Shown here: one piece after another, positions 7,942 through 17,187 of the stretch
Numbering within the stretch: position 1 is the first letter of the stretch
How the letters are laid out: the number at the start of each line of letters is the position of its first letter
Origin: Flagellimonas alvinocaridis
GTDB taxonomy: Bacteria > Bacteroidota > Bacteroidia > Flavobacteriales > Flavobacteriaceae
Assembly (NCBI RefSeq): GCF_004916895.1
Contig: NZ_SNTZ01000001.1
Coordinates: 652,263 to 716,262 of the forward strand
Length of the DNA: 64,000 bases
Direction: 5' to 3'
Position numbers and translations under genes: made by a program
The notes under the pieces: model-generated
What the model was told of the DNA's origin: nothing
Seen by the model: the letters and a program-made list of their open reading frames with translations, nothing else
The model's database searches: none

Positions 7942-8340
7942 ATGCAGACAAAGACCAAGAACAACCATATAGGCAGAAAGATTAGTAGGATCAGGGAACT
8001 CCGTGGAATGAAACAGGAGACGTTGGCCGAAGAACTGGGCATTAGCCAGCAGGCCGTTTCCAATATTGAGAATAGCGAGAAAGTAGATGATGCAAAACTG
8101 GAAGAGGTTGCCAAAGCTCTTGGTGTGACCAAGGAAGGAATCCAACAATTCAACGAAGAGTCTATCTTCAATTATTTCAATAGTTTTCATGATAGTAGTG
8201 CCTTTAATACACACTGCACGTTTAATCCATTGGATAAATTAATGGATGCTCATGAAGAGAACAAGAAACTTTATGAGCGTCTTGTCCAAGCTGAAAAAGA
8301 TAAGGTGGCTTATCTGGAGCAGCTTCTGAAGAAGAAATAA
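7942..8340 (+). CDS. XRE-family transcriptional regulator
   Basis: 132-residue DNA-binding protein. A Cro/CI helix-turn-helix spans about residues 10-66 (KISRIRELRGMKQETLAEEL, then SQQAVSNIENSE). A low-complexity linker follows, and a charged helical tail (LDKLMDAHEENKKLYERLVQ to the end) is likely a dimerising coiled coil. It is the only plus-strand gene between the minus-strand HEPN gene and the minus-strand PIN gene, so it may control the HEPN gene divergently or be a regulator of the element. Its targets are unknown. Confidence 0.85.
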   Translation: MQTKTKNNHIGRKISRIRELRGMKQETLAEELGISQQAVSNIENSEKVDDAKLEEVAKALGVTKEGIQQFNEESIFNYFNSFHDSSAFNTHCTFNPLDKLMDAHEENKKLYERLVQAEKDKVAYLEQLLKKK

Positions 8341-8407
8341 ATTATTTTTATTTCTTTATTCTCCTTAGGCTGTAGATACCAGAAAAGATTATGCTGAAGA
8401 GGCCATT

Positions 8408-9010
8408 CTACTTTTTTAAATAAGCAATGTACTTATTTAATAGGGTCTCACTCATTGTTATAACTTTGACATTTTTGACCCAAAAATCCTTGTCATCAGT
8501 AACAAGAAAATAGTCTTTCTTTTTACAAAGATTATAATAGTAATAATCATTAAAATCTAGGCTTGTAGGCGGATTGCTTAAAACATGTTTGAATTTAAAT
8601 GACGAACCAAATTCGTCATTTATCAAATCAATTGAGACATTATAACTTTTTAAGTCATCACATATCATGTTGTAGGCAACACTATAGTCTAGTGAAGGCC
8701 TATATACATTTTTGTAATAAGATGAATCTGGGCTAAAGTCTGGCTGAGCCTTTCTTATCTTATTTATATGCTTTTGGTAATGGACTTCTCTAATTATCCG
8801 GTTGACGACTTCTGAAACCACAAGTGCAGGTACAACAATGCGAACTTTTGTGTTTTTGATTATTTTATCAAAAAGTTCTAGATAAGCCTTTTCTTTAAAG
8901 GATGGATTATTCTTAGGCGATAAAACCTTTAGCCAAATATTCGCATCTAAAAAATAATTCTCCTTGTCTTTAACTTGATGGGTATTTGCCTTAAAATAGG
9001 AATAAGACAT
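8408..9010 (-). CDS. PIN-domain protein (predicted ribonuclease)
   Basis: 200-residue protein with a PIN-like fold. Acidic residues occur in the right order: D22 in YFLDANIW, E67 in VVSEVVN, D152/D155 in LDFNDYYYY, and D172/D173 in LVTDDKDFW near the end. PIN domains are Mg-dependent RNases, often VapC-type toxins, but this one is longer than the usual ~130 residues and has no VapB-like antitoxin beside it. It is the last gene of a three-gene unit with a STAS-like protein (2-bp gap) and a GHKL ATPase. That pairing suggests regulation by partner switching rather than by a classical antitoxin. The family is fairly clear; the role is inferred. Confidence 0.72.
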   Translation of the reverse strand: MSYSYFKANTHQVKDKENYFLDANIWLKVLSPKNNPSFKEKAYLELFDKIIKNTKVRIVVPALVVSEVVNRIIREVHYQKHINKIRKAQPDFSPDSSYYKNVYRPSLDYSVAYNMICDDLKSYNVSIDLINDEFGSSFKFKHVLSNPPTSLDFNDYYYYNLCKKKDYFLVTDDKDFWVKNVKVITMSETLLNKYIAYLKK

Positions 9011-9012
9011 AT

Positions 9013-9336
9013 TTACATTGACAGAAGTGCGTTGTCAACAAGGCTATCGTAATCTTCGCCTAGTAGAGCGTTTTCAATTACGTCATCTATTTTGTGGGCG
9101 AATATTTCTTTTCCTTCCGGATATTCAAATTGAAGTTCTTGAATTGTTTTACTATTCATAGCCGCATAACGACCTATACTTTCATTTAAAAACAGTGTTG
9201 AGATAAGTTTAACACCCACAAACGAAATAGTAATTTCAGAAGGTTTTTTTGCTTTAATAACCTCAAATAGAGCAACACCATCCTCAAGATTAGTGGCTAA
9301 ATTTGATTTTACAATATCTAAAACATTGATAATCAT
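9013..9336 (-). CDS. STAS-like protein (DUF4325 type)
   Basis: 107-residue protein resembling the STAS-like DUF4325 family. It has an early beta strand, a GVALFEVIKAKKPSEITISF segment, FVGVKLISTLFLNESIGRYA as the central strand-helix, and an acidic helical tail. STAS proteins act as anti-anti-sigma-type switches bound by GHKL kinases. The upstream neighbour here is exactly such a GHKL ATPase, and the PIN nuclease follows two bases after this gene. No conserved phosphorylatable serine can be assigned with certainty; residues S42 and T47 near the core are candidates only. Confidence 0.65.
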   Translation of the reverse strand: MIINVLDIVKSNLATNLEDGVALFEVIKAKKPSEITISFVGVKLISTLFLNESIGRYAAMNSKTIQELQFEYPEGKEIFAHKIDDVIENALLGEDYDSLVDNALLSM

Positions 9337-9386
9337 AGGTTAATAAAATTAACGTTCTCCAAATAAGGATTTGCAAATATACCTCA

Positions 9387-10226
9387 TTAACGCTTGAAAA
9401 ACAAGTTTAATATAGACCCGGCGTAGGGATTTGGAAAACTAAATTTTTTCAATACCGTATTTTCCATGTCTAAACTCCAAAAAGTATCTCCAGTTATGAT
9501 TTGGAAATTACCTTTAGTTCTGTTAAAGTATGCATTTAAGTCAAATAAACCTAATCCGCCTGGGGCTCCTTGTCTAGTTGTATTTCTTTTTTCCAAGGCC
9601 CACTTTATCGCATCATAGCTATTATCAATTTCCCCTTTTGTTTTATTTTCAATGGCAGGGAGAAAGCCAACTCCCAAATCTACCATTGAAAAAGCTAAAA
9701 TTCCTTGTTTTGGGAAGTACTGCCCACAAACATAAAAAGGCTCTATTGATTTTGAATGCTCCTGTATATTACAATATACTTCTACTAGCGAGGACATTAT
9801 GTTATCCTTTTCTTCAATCTTGAGACTAGGCATCCCACGATGGGCCAATAGCTCATTTTCGACATAATCAATGAAACCTCCTTTATCGTTAAGGTCAAAG
9901 CTTCTAAATGAAACTGTTGATTCTTGCAGATCATTGTTAGTTCCTTCTGACCTTAGAAATCCATTTCTAAACAAAACATTGAAATGTTCCTCTAAAAACT
10001 TTAAGTCTGTTGAAAAATTTAGGTTGTTCTCCTTCTTTAATTTTGCTAAAATACTACCAAACAGAGCACTTAAATTTGCATCAAACCAATCTAAGTGGTA
10101 AAAGTCAATATAGATGGTTTCATTATAGTATTGCGATGCTTCTTTATGAAAGTCAAATAGCTTCTTAATACCTGAAAAATTGGTGCTAACATTGTGCTTA
10201 ATACTTAATACTATTTTATCGTCCAT
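9387..10226 (-). CDS. GHKL-type ATPase with N-terminal STAS-like region
   Basis: 279-residue protein. The first ~110 residues contain a STAS/MlaB-like pattern (TIYIDFYHLDWFDANLSALFG). Residues 140-255 hold a GHKL (HATPase_c) ATP-binding fold: N-box SSLVEVYCNIQEH (145-157), G1 box MVDLGVGF (181-188) and G2 box GGLGLF (223-228). Such ATPases act as anti-sigma kinases or conformational switches. It begins the trio with the STAS-like and PIN genes and lies 50 bp after hsdR on the same strand. There is no histidine-kinase dimerisation domain, sensor or receiver, so it is not a normal two-component kinase. Confidence 0.7.
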   Translation of the reverse strand: MDDKIVLSIKHNVSTNFSGIKKLFDFHKEASQYYNETIYIDFYHLDWFDANLSALFGSILAKLKKENNLNFSTDLKFLEEHFNVLFRNGFLRSEGTNNDLQESTVSFRSFDLNDKGGFIDYVENELLAHRGMPSLKIEEKDNIMSSLVEVYCNIQEHSKSIEPFYVCGQYFPKQGILAFSMVDLGVGFLPAIENKTKGEIDNSYDAIKWALEKRNTTRQGAPGGLGLFDLNAYFNRTKGNFQIITGDTFWSLDMENTVLKKFSFPNPYAGSILNLFFKR

Positions 10227-10276
10227 TATAATTCCTCCAAGGATAATCCTATTTAGTAATTCTTGTATCTAATCGT

Positions 10277-13129
10277 CTAATTATCCACTCCATTAATAAA
10301 GGTCTTGATAAAGTCCATAATTTTTGTAGTTACCCGATTGCTGATGGATTCACGCTGCAATACACTCGGTTGTATCTTCAATGTTTCTATCACTTCGTCC
10401 TCAGTGGCCATTCTACCTGTAAACAGATAGTCATTAATGATATCTTCCACTTTATCTTTTTGGAGGGCCTCAGTGTTGCTTAAATCCTCCAACGCCCTCT
10501 TGGTTTCTTCGGCCCAATATGATTTAAAAACATTCTCTACATCCTCGGCCTCGTTTATTTTTGGCAAATTATTTTGGATAAATTTTTCAATCAATTCCCG
10601 TTTACTTCTTAGTTCGGCTTCTCCTGCAATCAGATCAATAATCTGTTTTTTCTGTTTGGCCTGGTCCTGTGGTTTTGCTTCCTTTAATTTGGCCAATAGC
10701 CTCATGATATAGGCTACGTTTATTTCATCCCTATGGATGAGTTCCAATTCAAAATCGATTTCATTTAAGATAGAAACGGATTCTTTAAGATTGTCAGTTT
10801 TGATTTTATCGTACAGGTCCAAATATTTACTAGAATAGTCTGCAAATTCCTGCTCCTGCATATATGTGTCGTCAAAAGTAAATTCCGTGAACGTAGAAAG
10901 TATATTTTTAAGGCGCATGATTTCCCTGAAGGCCTTTGCAAAAGCAAGTTCATCCTCTTCTGTCTCTAAATCGTTGACACTGTCAACCGTGGGTGTGATT
11001 GCCATTAACTGTTTATAGGCCTTATTGAACTTTTTTACTTGTTCTTCATAGGGATCTATGGTAATAGTTTCTTTTGCATTCTTATCCGAGAATAGGGCAA
11101 TGGCATCATCCGTGTTTTGTTTAAGGTTACGGAAGGCCAAGATATTTCCCTGGGATTTCTTTTCGTTCAATATTCTATTGGTACGTGAATAGGCCTGAAT
11201 CAAACCATGATAGTTAAGGTTTTTATCTATATAAAGCGTATTCAGGGACTTGCTATCAAAACCAGTCAAAAACATATTTACAACCAAAAGAATATCTATC
11301 TGCTTGTTTTTTACCCGTTTGGAAATATCTTTCTTGTAATTCAAAAAGGTGTTTCCATCTTTTGCCGAGTGTTTTGTGCCATATTGTTGGTTATAATCTT
11401 CAATACATTCATCCAATTTATCTTTATGTGGAATGTTACCATAATGAGCCGATGGTTCGGCGGCCATCATCATATCCGGGAAATCTTCTTCGGGAATTTC
11501 CCCGTTGGCCAGTTTATCCTCTTGATTTGGGGCATAGGAAAATATAGTGGCAATATTCAAACTGTGGTTGCCAGTTCTCTTTTTCGACCTGAAAAGGTCA
11601 TAATACTTTATCAAAATGTCAACGCTGCTGACACATAAGATAGCGGTAAAGGTTCTATTGTGAGTCTTACGGTTATGGTTCGCAATAATATAATCAACAA
11701 TCGATTCTATGTAATCATCACTTTCATAAACCTCGGTTTTATCTATGTCCTCCACTTTAATGTCTTCTATCCCTATTTTAGATTTGAAAACGTTATAATA
11801 CTCTATGGAGAATTTCAAAACATTCTCGTCCCTTATGGCATCTGTAATTACGTATTGGTGCAAACAATCATCGAACAGATTTGCAGTGGTCTGCTTTACA
11901 CTTTTCTTACTTATGGCGTTTTTTACAAATATGGGAGTACCGGTAAAACCAAATAGCTGATGATTGGTAAAGAAATTTACAATACGCCTATGAGTGTCGC
12001 CAAACTGAGAACGATGGCATTCATCAAATATGAATACAATTTTTTCATCCTTTAGCTCCTCTATCTGCCTTCTAAACTTTGCTTTAGAAATAGCGCTGTT
12101 GAGTTTTTGGATGGTTGTTACAATTAATGGTCTGTTTGGGTCTAAAAATTGATTGACCAACATTTTGGTGTTTTCCGTCCCATCAATACTGTCTTTATCA
12201 AAAGCACGGAATTCTCGGACGGTTTGGTCATCTAGGTCCTGCCTGTCAACTACAAAAACAACTTTTTTAATCTTAGGATTGTTGGTGATAATCTGGCTTG
12301 CCTTAAAAGAGGTAAGTGTTTTTCCTGATCCCGTGGTATGCCAGATGTAGCCATTCTTTGAACTATTCTTTACCCTGTCGATGATTGCCTCTACCGCATG
12401 ATATTGATAGGGCCGTAATACCATTAATATCTTATCGCTTTCATGTAACACGATATATTTGGCAATCATCTTTGCAATATGGCACGGTTCTAGAAAAATA
12501 CCCGCAAACTTATCCAGTTGGGTAATTTTGGTGTTGTTCTCTTTGCTCCAATAACTGGTGAACTTGAAGCTCTGCTTTTGATTATTGGCGTAATATTTGG
12601 TATCTACTCCATTGCTAATGACAAAAATCTGCACATAATTGAACAGGGCGTTGTTGGACAGAAAGGACTCCTTTTGATAGCGTTGAATTTGATTGAAAGC
12701 CTCCTTAAGCTCAATGCCTCTGCGTTTTAGCTCTATCTGTACCAATGGAAAGCCATTTACTAGCAATGTGACATCGTAGCGATTTTCCCGTTTCCCATTT
12801 ATGGTAATTTGATTAGTGACCTGAAATTGGTTTTGACACCAAAAGTCTTGATTGAGGAATTCGATATACTTTTTATCGCCATTGTCCTTTATCAATACAA
12901 ATTTGTCCCGAAGCGTTTTAGCCTTATCAAAAATACTTCCCTTGGTTAGATGCATTAATATCCTATCGAATTCGCTGTCGGTAAATGTTGTTTTGTTATG
13001 TTTTTCCAGTTGTATCTTTAGATTTCGTAATAAGTCATCCTCGGTTTTTATCACAACCGATTTGTGGCCCAATCCGACCAGCTGGTTGACTAAATTAGTT
13101 TCTAATACTTGCTCTGGTTGTGTGGTCAT
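10277..13129 (-). CDS. hsdR: Type I restriction enzyme, R subunit (HsdR)
   Basis: 950-residue motor and nuclease subunit of a type I system, which cuts unmodified DNA after ATP-driven translocation. The amino-terminal PD-(D/E)xK site is visible as D119 with E133-x-K135 (QIELK). Walker A TTGSGKT is near 265-271, and the DEAD-like box FIFDECHRS is near 367-374, followed by FTGTPIF and later helicase motifs (VNMFLTGFDSKSLNTLYIDK, YSRTNR). A long helical tail binds the HsdM/S complex. All catalytic motifs look intact and the length is usual. The ATG directly follows the stop of the 171-residue gene. Confidence 0.94.
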   Translation of the reverse strand: MTTQPEQVLETNLVNQLVGLGHKSVVIKTEDDLLRNLKIQLEKHNKTTFTDSEFDRILMHLTKGSIFDKAKTLRDKFVLIKDNGDKKYIEFLNQDFWCQNQFQVTNQITINGKRENRYDVTLLVNGFPLVQIELKRRGIELKEAFNQIQRYQKESFLSNNALFNYVQIFVISNGVDTKYYANNQKQSFKFTSYWSKENNTKITQLDKFAGIFLEPCHIAKMIAKYIVLHESDKILMVLRPYQYHAVEAIIDRVKNSSKNGYIWHTTGSGKTLTSFKASQIITNNPKIKKVVFVVDRQDLDDQTVREFRAFDKDSIDGTENTKMLVNQFLDPNRPLIVTTIQKLNSAISKAKFRRQIEELKDEKIVFIFDECHRSQFGDTHRRIVNFFTNHQLFGFTGTPIFVKNAISKKSVKQTTANLFDDCLHQYVITDAIRDENVLKFSIEYYNVFKSKIGIEDIKVEDIDKTEVYESDDYIESIVDYIIANHNRKTHNRTFTAILCVSSVDILIKYYDLFRSKKRTGNHSLNIATIFSYAPNQEDKLANGEIPEEDFPDMMMAAEPSAHYGNIPHKDKLDECIEDYNQQYGTKHSAKDGNTFLNYKKDISKRVKNKQIDILLVVNMFLTGFDSKSLNTLYIDKNLNYHGLIQAYSRTNRILNEKKSQGNILAFRNLKQNTDDAIALFSDKNAKETITIDPYEEQVKKFNKAYKQLMAITPTVDSVNDLETEEDELAFAKAFREIMRLKNILSTFTEFTFDDTYMQEQEFADYSSKYLDLYDKIKTDNLKESVSILNEIDFELELIHRDEINVAYIMRLLAKLKEAKPQDQAKQKKQIIDLIAGEAELRSKRELIEKFIQNNLPKINEAEDVENVFKSYWAEETKRALEDLSNTEALQKDKVEDIINDYLFTGRMATEDEVIETLKIQPSVLQRESISNRVTTKIMDFIKTFINGVDN

Positions 13130-13645
13130 CTAGGTATTTCTTTCAAATAGCAAAAGTTCTAGTTCCGCAAGACTTGTACAATTGTGTTTTTTTAAACTCT
13201 TCTTTGCGCTTTCAATTATGCTCCGATAGTCAAGGTCGTCGGTCATTTTTGTCCAAGGAATTACTGTTAAATTCAGCTTTCTTTGAATGATGCTATCCAC
13301 TGGGAAATGAGGCGGTTCGGGTATCCAACCAGCACACCAATGATATTTTAAATAAAGGTTCAACAATTTTTGACTGACTCCAAAAATCAGTTTGCCATTT
13401 TTTAAAATTTCTCTATTGACCTCTGTATGATGACTAATTCTTTTGATGTTCCCAATGTGCTCCTCTTCGCCAACAGGGTTTTGATATATGGTATTAATCA
13501 TGTTGTCCAAATATTCTTTAAGCATTTTTCTAAAATAAACTTTTTCTATTTCCAGAATACTTGGGCGGTAAAGATTGGCACGCTGAAAAGCACCCATGAC
13601 GCTTAGCATCCAGAACTCATTAATTAGAAAAACATCTTTGCTCAT
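13130..13645 (-). CDS. Unknown 171-residue protein inside the hsd operon
   Basis: I cannot assign a function. The protein is soluble, mixed alpha/beta and rich in aromatic residues, with a conserved-looking LLNLYLKYHWCAGWIPEPPH segment near residues 90-110 and PVDSIIQRKL after it. It sits exactly between hsdS (2-bp gap) and hsdR (adjacent stop and start), so it is translated as part of the restriction operon. Proteins of this look occur near restriction and prophage loci, but I recall no defined role. Possibilities include an accessory or control subunit of the type I complex, or an unrelated passenger. Confidence 0.6.
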   Translation of the reverse strand: MSKDVFLINEFWMLSVMGAFQRANLYRPSILEIEKVYFRKMLKEYLDNMINTIYQNPVGEEEHIGNIKRISHHTEVNREILKNGKLIFGVSQKLLNLYLKYHWCAGWIPEPPHFPVDSIIQRKLNLTVIPWTKMTDDLDYRSIIESAKKSLKKHNCTSLAELELLLFERNT

Positions 13646-13647
13646 CT

Positions 13648-14784
13648 TTATACAAACATTTGCTGCAACAACCCTTTTTTATAGACGGTAGTTTTTTCTA
13701 TTTGGTAATCTACTTGTATAATTCTTTCATCTAAGGCAGAAAGAAAATTGGTGATCTTCGATTGTTCTTGGATACAGGGGATTTTTACAGAAATATTTTC
13801 AATAGTTTTTTTTGATAAACTTGGAACTCCAGATGCTTCATTATATCTATACCAATTAATTGTATTGAAAATGTAGTAGATAAATTTGGGTAACACCTTT
13901 CGAAACGAATGGGTAAAGAACAATGTATCAACAGTCCAGAATTTGCCTGTCAAAAAAATTGGTTTATCGATGGTTCCTTTTCTGCCAATCCCAACACTTT
14001 CTCCATCATAAATAAATTCATTCACCTTAGTCATTATTCCGCCTGAGCCAAATACTGGAATTGCACCATCACCAAGATGCTTGTAATCTCTACCACTGCC
14101 TATTTTCAAAACTTCTCCTAGGTGTTTTGATTGCCATTCCGGATAATCCTTCCCGTCATCATCTTTAAATCTTATTTCCTGACTAAAAAACTGCTGCATC
14201 ACCCCCTTTTTATATTGTTCCACCAATGCCTTCTTTTTGATGAGTTGAGTTATTTTGTCATCTACTGCGGATAGAAAGGAGGCGATTTTTTGTTGCTCTG
14301 GAAGTTTTGGGCAGGCAAATTTTAAGGTTTTGATATCTTTTGCCGTGAAGCCTTGGATAGATGTACCTTGACTTAATCTTCTAAACCGATTTGATCTTGC
14401 TTTAAAATAATAAGCAATAAAATAAGAATTTTCGGTACAATCAAGATTTGTAAAATCTTGACTGGTGCACAAATCTTCATCAGCTACTGCGAATTTGCCT
14501 ATTCCCACTCTTGAAACAATTAAAACACTTCCTTTGGGAATAATTTTTGTGGCGGATTCCTTAATAGCTTTCTCAGAGATGAATCGAGTTTTTTTTATTA
14601 AATGAATTGATTCTTCAAGAATATCTGAACTAGAAATCCAAGGTACTTCTCCATTCCAGAAATCCTTATTATTAGTAATTGGAGTTCCTCCACCGAGAAA
14701 TACTCCTAAAGAATTTATTTTTCTTTGTTCCCAATTATTTTGAAACTCAGGAAATCTTAATTTAGGTTTTAGCAGTTTTCCCAT
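13648..14784 (-). CDS. hsdS: Type I restriction-modification specificity subunit (HsdS)
   Basis: DNA-recognition subunit that sets the methylation and cleavage site. The 378-residue protein has two target-recognition domains (about residues 15-165 and 205-355), each followed by a long helical spacer. The spacers are marked by repeated phrases: LPEQQKIASFLSAVDDKITQ then LVEQYKKGVMQQFF, and QEQSKITNFLSALDERIIQV then VYKKGLLQQMF. The start is taken at the ATG at 14784, one base after the hsdM stop, rather than the upstream TTG inside hsdM. The two domains differ, as expected for a bipartite asymmetric site, which cannot be predicted from sequence alone. Confidence 0.93.
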   Translation of the reverse strand: MGKLLKPKLRFPEFQNNWEQRKINSLGVFLGGGTPITNNKDFWNGEVPWISSSDILEESIHLIKKTRFISEKAIKESATKIIPKGSVLIVSRVGIGKFAVADEDLCTSQDFTNLDCTENSYFIAYYFKARSNRFRRLSQGTSIQGFTAKDIKTLKFACPKLPEQQKIASFLSAVDDKITQLIKKKALVEQYKKGVMQQFFSQEIRFKDDDGKDYPEWQSKHLGEVLKIGSGRDYKHLGDGAIPVFGSGGIMTKVNEFIYDGESVGIGRKGTIDKPIFLTGKFWTVDTLFFTHSFRKVLPKFIYYIFNTINWYRYNEASGVPSLSKKTIENISVKIPCIQEQSKITNFLSALDERIIQVDYQIEKTTVYKKGLLQQMFV

Positions 14785-14785
14785 A

Positions 14786-16387
14786 TTAAAAAGGTGTTTC
14801 AATATTCAACTCATTACAAAAATCGGCTATCTCAGTATCGGTCTGTTGTATATAAGTGTCCAAGAGCTGTAGCTCCTTTGCCACGGCGGTAATGTCAATG
14901 GGGTCTTCCACCTCAAAGGTGTCCACATAACGAGGTATGTTCAAATTGTAATCATTATTGGCAATCTCTTGTAATGTAGCTCTATAACTATATTTTTCTA
15001 TGACCTCTCGGTTGGTATATGTATCGACAATATTATCGATATGTGCCGGTAAAAGTTTATTGTCCTTGCCTTGTTTTTCAAATTCATTACTGGCATCGAT
15101 AAATAATACGTCCTCATTTTCTTCCCTACATTTTTTAATTACCAAAATGCAAGTAGGGATACTTGTACCAAAAAATATATTTGCCGGTAGCCCAATAACC
15201 GCATCGATGTAATTTCTGTCCTCAATCAAGTACCTGCGTATATGGGCTTCAGCGCCCCCCCTAAACAGAACACCATGAGGTAGAACCGTTGCCATGATGC
15301 CGTTCTCATCCAGATGATGAATCATGTGTTGCACAAAGGCAAAGTCAGCTTTGCTTTTGGGGGCTAGCCTTCCGTACTGGCTGAAGCGATCGTCGGTATT
15401 AAAGATGTTTTTGGCACTCCATTTGGCCGAAAAAGGTGGGTTGGCAACAATGGCTTCGGCACTTAACTCCATATCCATATGCTGCGGCTCTTCCAAAGTA
15501 TCTTCCTGTTTAATATCGAACTTTGAATAATGCACATCGTGCAAAATCATGTTCATACGTGCTAGATTATAGGTTGTACGGTTTAATTCCTGTCCGTAAA
15601 AAAAACCCACATCATCTACTTCCCGTGCAACCCGCAACAGTAAGGAACCGCTACCACAAGTGGGGTCGTAAACCGACTTTATACGCTTTTTTCTAGTGGT
15701 GACAATGCGGGCCAAAATAGTGGATACTTCTTGAGGGGTATAAAATTCCCCAGCCTTTTTACCCGCCCTTGAAGCGAATTCCCCAATAAGATATTCATAG
15801 GCATCCCCCAACACATCACTTTCCGTATCTTCCAGATGAAAATCGATTGCATCCAACTTGGTGAGAATCTTCGCAATAACCTCGTTCTTGGCTTTTAATG
15901 AGTTTCCCAGTTTGGAAGATGTTAGGTCCAAATCTTCAAAAAGACTTATAAAATCATCTTCCGATTCCGTTCCCATGGTACTCTGTTCAATATTGATTAG
16001 AATACGTTCTAGGTCTTCAATAATGAAATATTGTGTGGCCTCATCATTGTCATTCGTTTCTACATTGGTAAGGTTGCTTCCTTTTTTGGCAATAGAAGTG
16101 AATAATTCTGACGGTTTAAGAAAGTAGCCCAATTCTTTGACACACGATTTCTGGACGGCTTCAAGGTATTTCTTCCCTTCTTCCGTCTCTTCATCGATTT
16201 CGACAAAATTATAGGGATCATTTTCCAGAATTCGGTTGGCATAAATATGTAGTTTTTCAGACAGGTATTTAAAAAAGATGAACCCCAAGATGTAGTTTCT
16301 ATAGTCATCTGCATCCATTTTGCCCCTTAGAAGGTTGGCTATGGCCCATAATTGTTTTTGAAGCTGTTTTTTCTGTTCTTCCGACAT
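14786..16387 (-). CDS. hsdM: Type I DNA methyltransferase subunit (HsdM)
   Basis: 533-residue N6-adenine methyltransferase subunit. An amino-terminal helical HsdM_N domain (about residues 5-150) precedes the SAM-binding domain. Motif I is DPTCGSGSLLLRVA, the catalytic motif IV is NPPF in AIVANPPFSAKW, and the GEFYTPQEVSTIL segment is typical of type I and related enzymes. It stops one base before the hsdS start and begins 8 bp after the abiEii stop, so the toxin-antitoxin genes and the restriction system appear co-transcribed. Confidence 0.95.
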   Translation of the reverse strand: MSEEQKKQLQKQLWAIANLLRGKMDADDYRNYILGFIFFKYLSEKLHIYANRILENDPYNFVEIDEETEEGKKYLEAVQKSCVKELGYFLKPSELFTSIAKKGSNLTNVETNDNDEATQYFIIEDLERILINIEQSTMGTESEDDFISLFEDLDLTSSKLGNSLKAKNEVIAKILTKLDAIDFHLEDTESDVLGDAYEYLIGEFASRAGKKAGEFYTPQEVSTILARIVTTRKKRIKSVYDPTCGSGSLLLRVAREVDDVGFFYGQELNRTTYNLARMNMILHDVHYSKFDIKQEDTLEEPQHMDMELSAEAIVANPPFSAKWSAKNIFNTDDRFSQYGRLAPKSKADFAFVQHMIHHLDENGIMATVLPHGVLFRGGAEAHIRRYLIEDRNYIDAVIGLPANIFFGTSIPTCILVIKKCREENEDVLFIDASNEFEKQGKDNKLLPAHIDNIVDTYTNREVIEKYSYRATLQEIANNDYNLNIPRYVDTFEVEDPIDITAVAKELQLLDTYIQQTDTEIADFCNELNIETPF

Positions 16388-16395
16388 TCGTAGTT

Positions 16396-17187
16396 CTATA
16401 CTTTTGAGATTAGTTGGTCTTTGATGATTTCGTAAGCGTTTCTTTGATCGTATTCAATGCCAGGTCTTAACAGCGCATAGATGTCCCCGCCGAAATCAGA
16501 ATCTTCTACTTTTTCATCCATATTCAACAAGAACTGTTTTTGTGTTGGTGATTGCCCTCTTGAGAAATCCATATAGTGTTTGTATATAAATATTAATTTA
16601 TCTGTGTCAACATCCAGTAGGCTTGTAGCATGGTACAAGTCAAACAGATCCCGTCCTTTTCTACGTTGATACAATGCCCGCAGTTTCGTGGCCAACAACT
16701 CCTCAATAGAAAAGGAATTCATGGCACAATTTCCGGAAAACCATCCGTTCTCCATACTATGTTCCAACTCGGTATAGCCCATGACTGTAAAATGTTCACG
16801 AGTGTTGATTTCAATCTTCAACCGCATGTTGACAACTGGGGGGATTTCAGATTCAAAGCGATAGGTTGCCGTATTCATGTTGACATTCTGCTTAATGTTT
16901 CTTTTGGTTCCCAAAAAGTCAAGCTGCTTTCCAATAGCTTGTAAAATTGGCTTAATTGGGCCGTCTTTTATCTGTACTAAATCAATATCCTCGGAATAAC
17001 GGGCCTGGGGTTTCAAATAGATTTTATGTAAGGCCGTACCACCACGAAACGCTACATGCTCCTTTAAAAAAGGGTCCGAAAACAAAGCTACCAAAGCGCG
17101 TTCTATGACTAAGTCCTGTTCCACTTGTGCATCTGTTGGCCATGGGGCATTTGCTTTCCATTCCGTAATATATCTCCTTGGTATCAT
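16396..17187 (-). CDS. AbiEii-type nucleotidyltransferase toxin
   Basis: 263-residue nucleotidyltransferase of the AbiEii/MenT family, toxins that block translation by modifying tRNA ends. The core motif FRGGTALHKIYL (GG at 49-50, K55) is followed by RYSEDIDLV with the metal-binding D67 and D69. The later ATKLRALYQRRKGRDLFDLY is also family-typical. Its start overlaps the AbiEi stop by four bases (ATGA), the standard arrangement for this toxin-antitoxin pair. The next gene downstream is hsdM, only 8 bp away. Toxicity is inferred from the family. Confidence 0.88.
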   Translation of the reverse strand: MIPRRYITEWKANAPWPTDAQVEQDLVIERALVALFSDPFLKEHVAFRGGTALHKIYLKPQARYSEDIDLVQIKDGPIKPILQAIGKQLDFLGTKRNIKQNVNMNTATYRFESEIPPVVNMRLKIEINTREHFTVMGYTELEHSMENGWFSGNCAMNSFSIEELLATKLRALYQRRKGRDLFDLYHATSLLDVDTDKLIFIYKHYMDFSRGQSPTQKQFLLNMDEKVEDSDFGGDIYALLRPGIEYDQRNAYEIIKDQLISKV

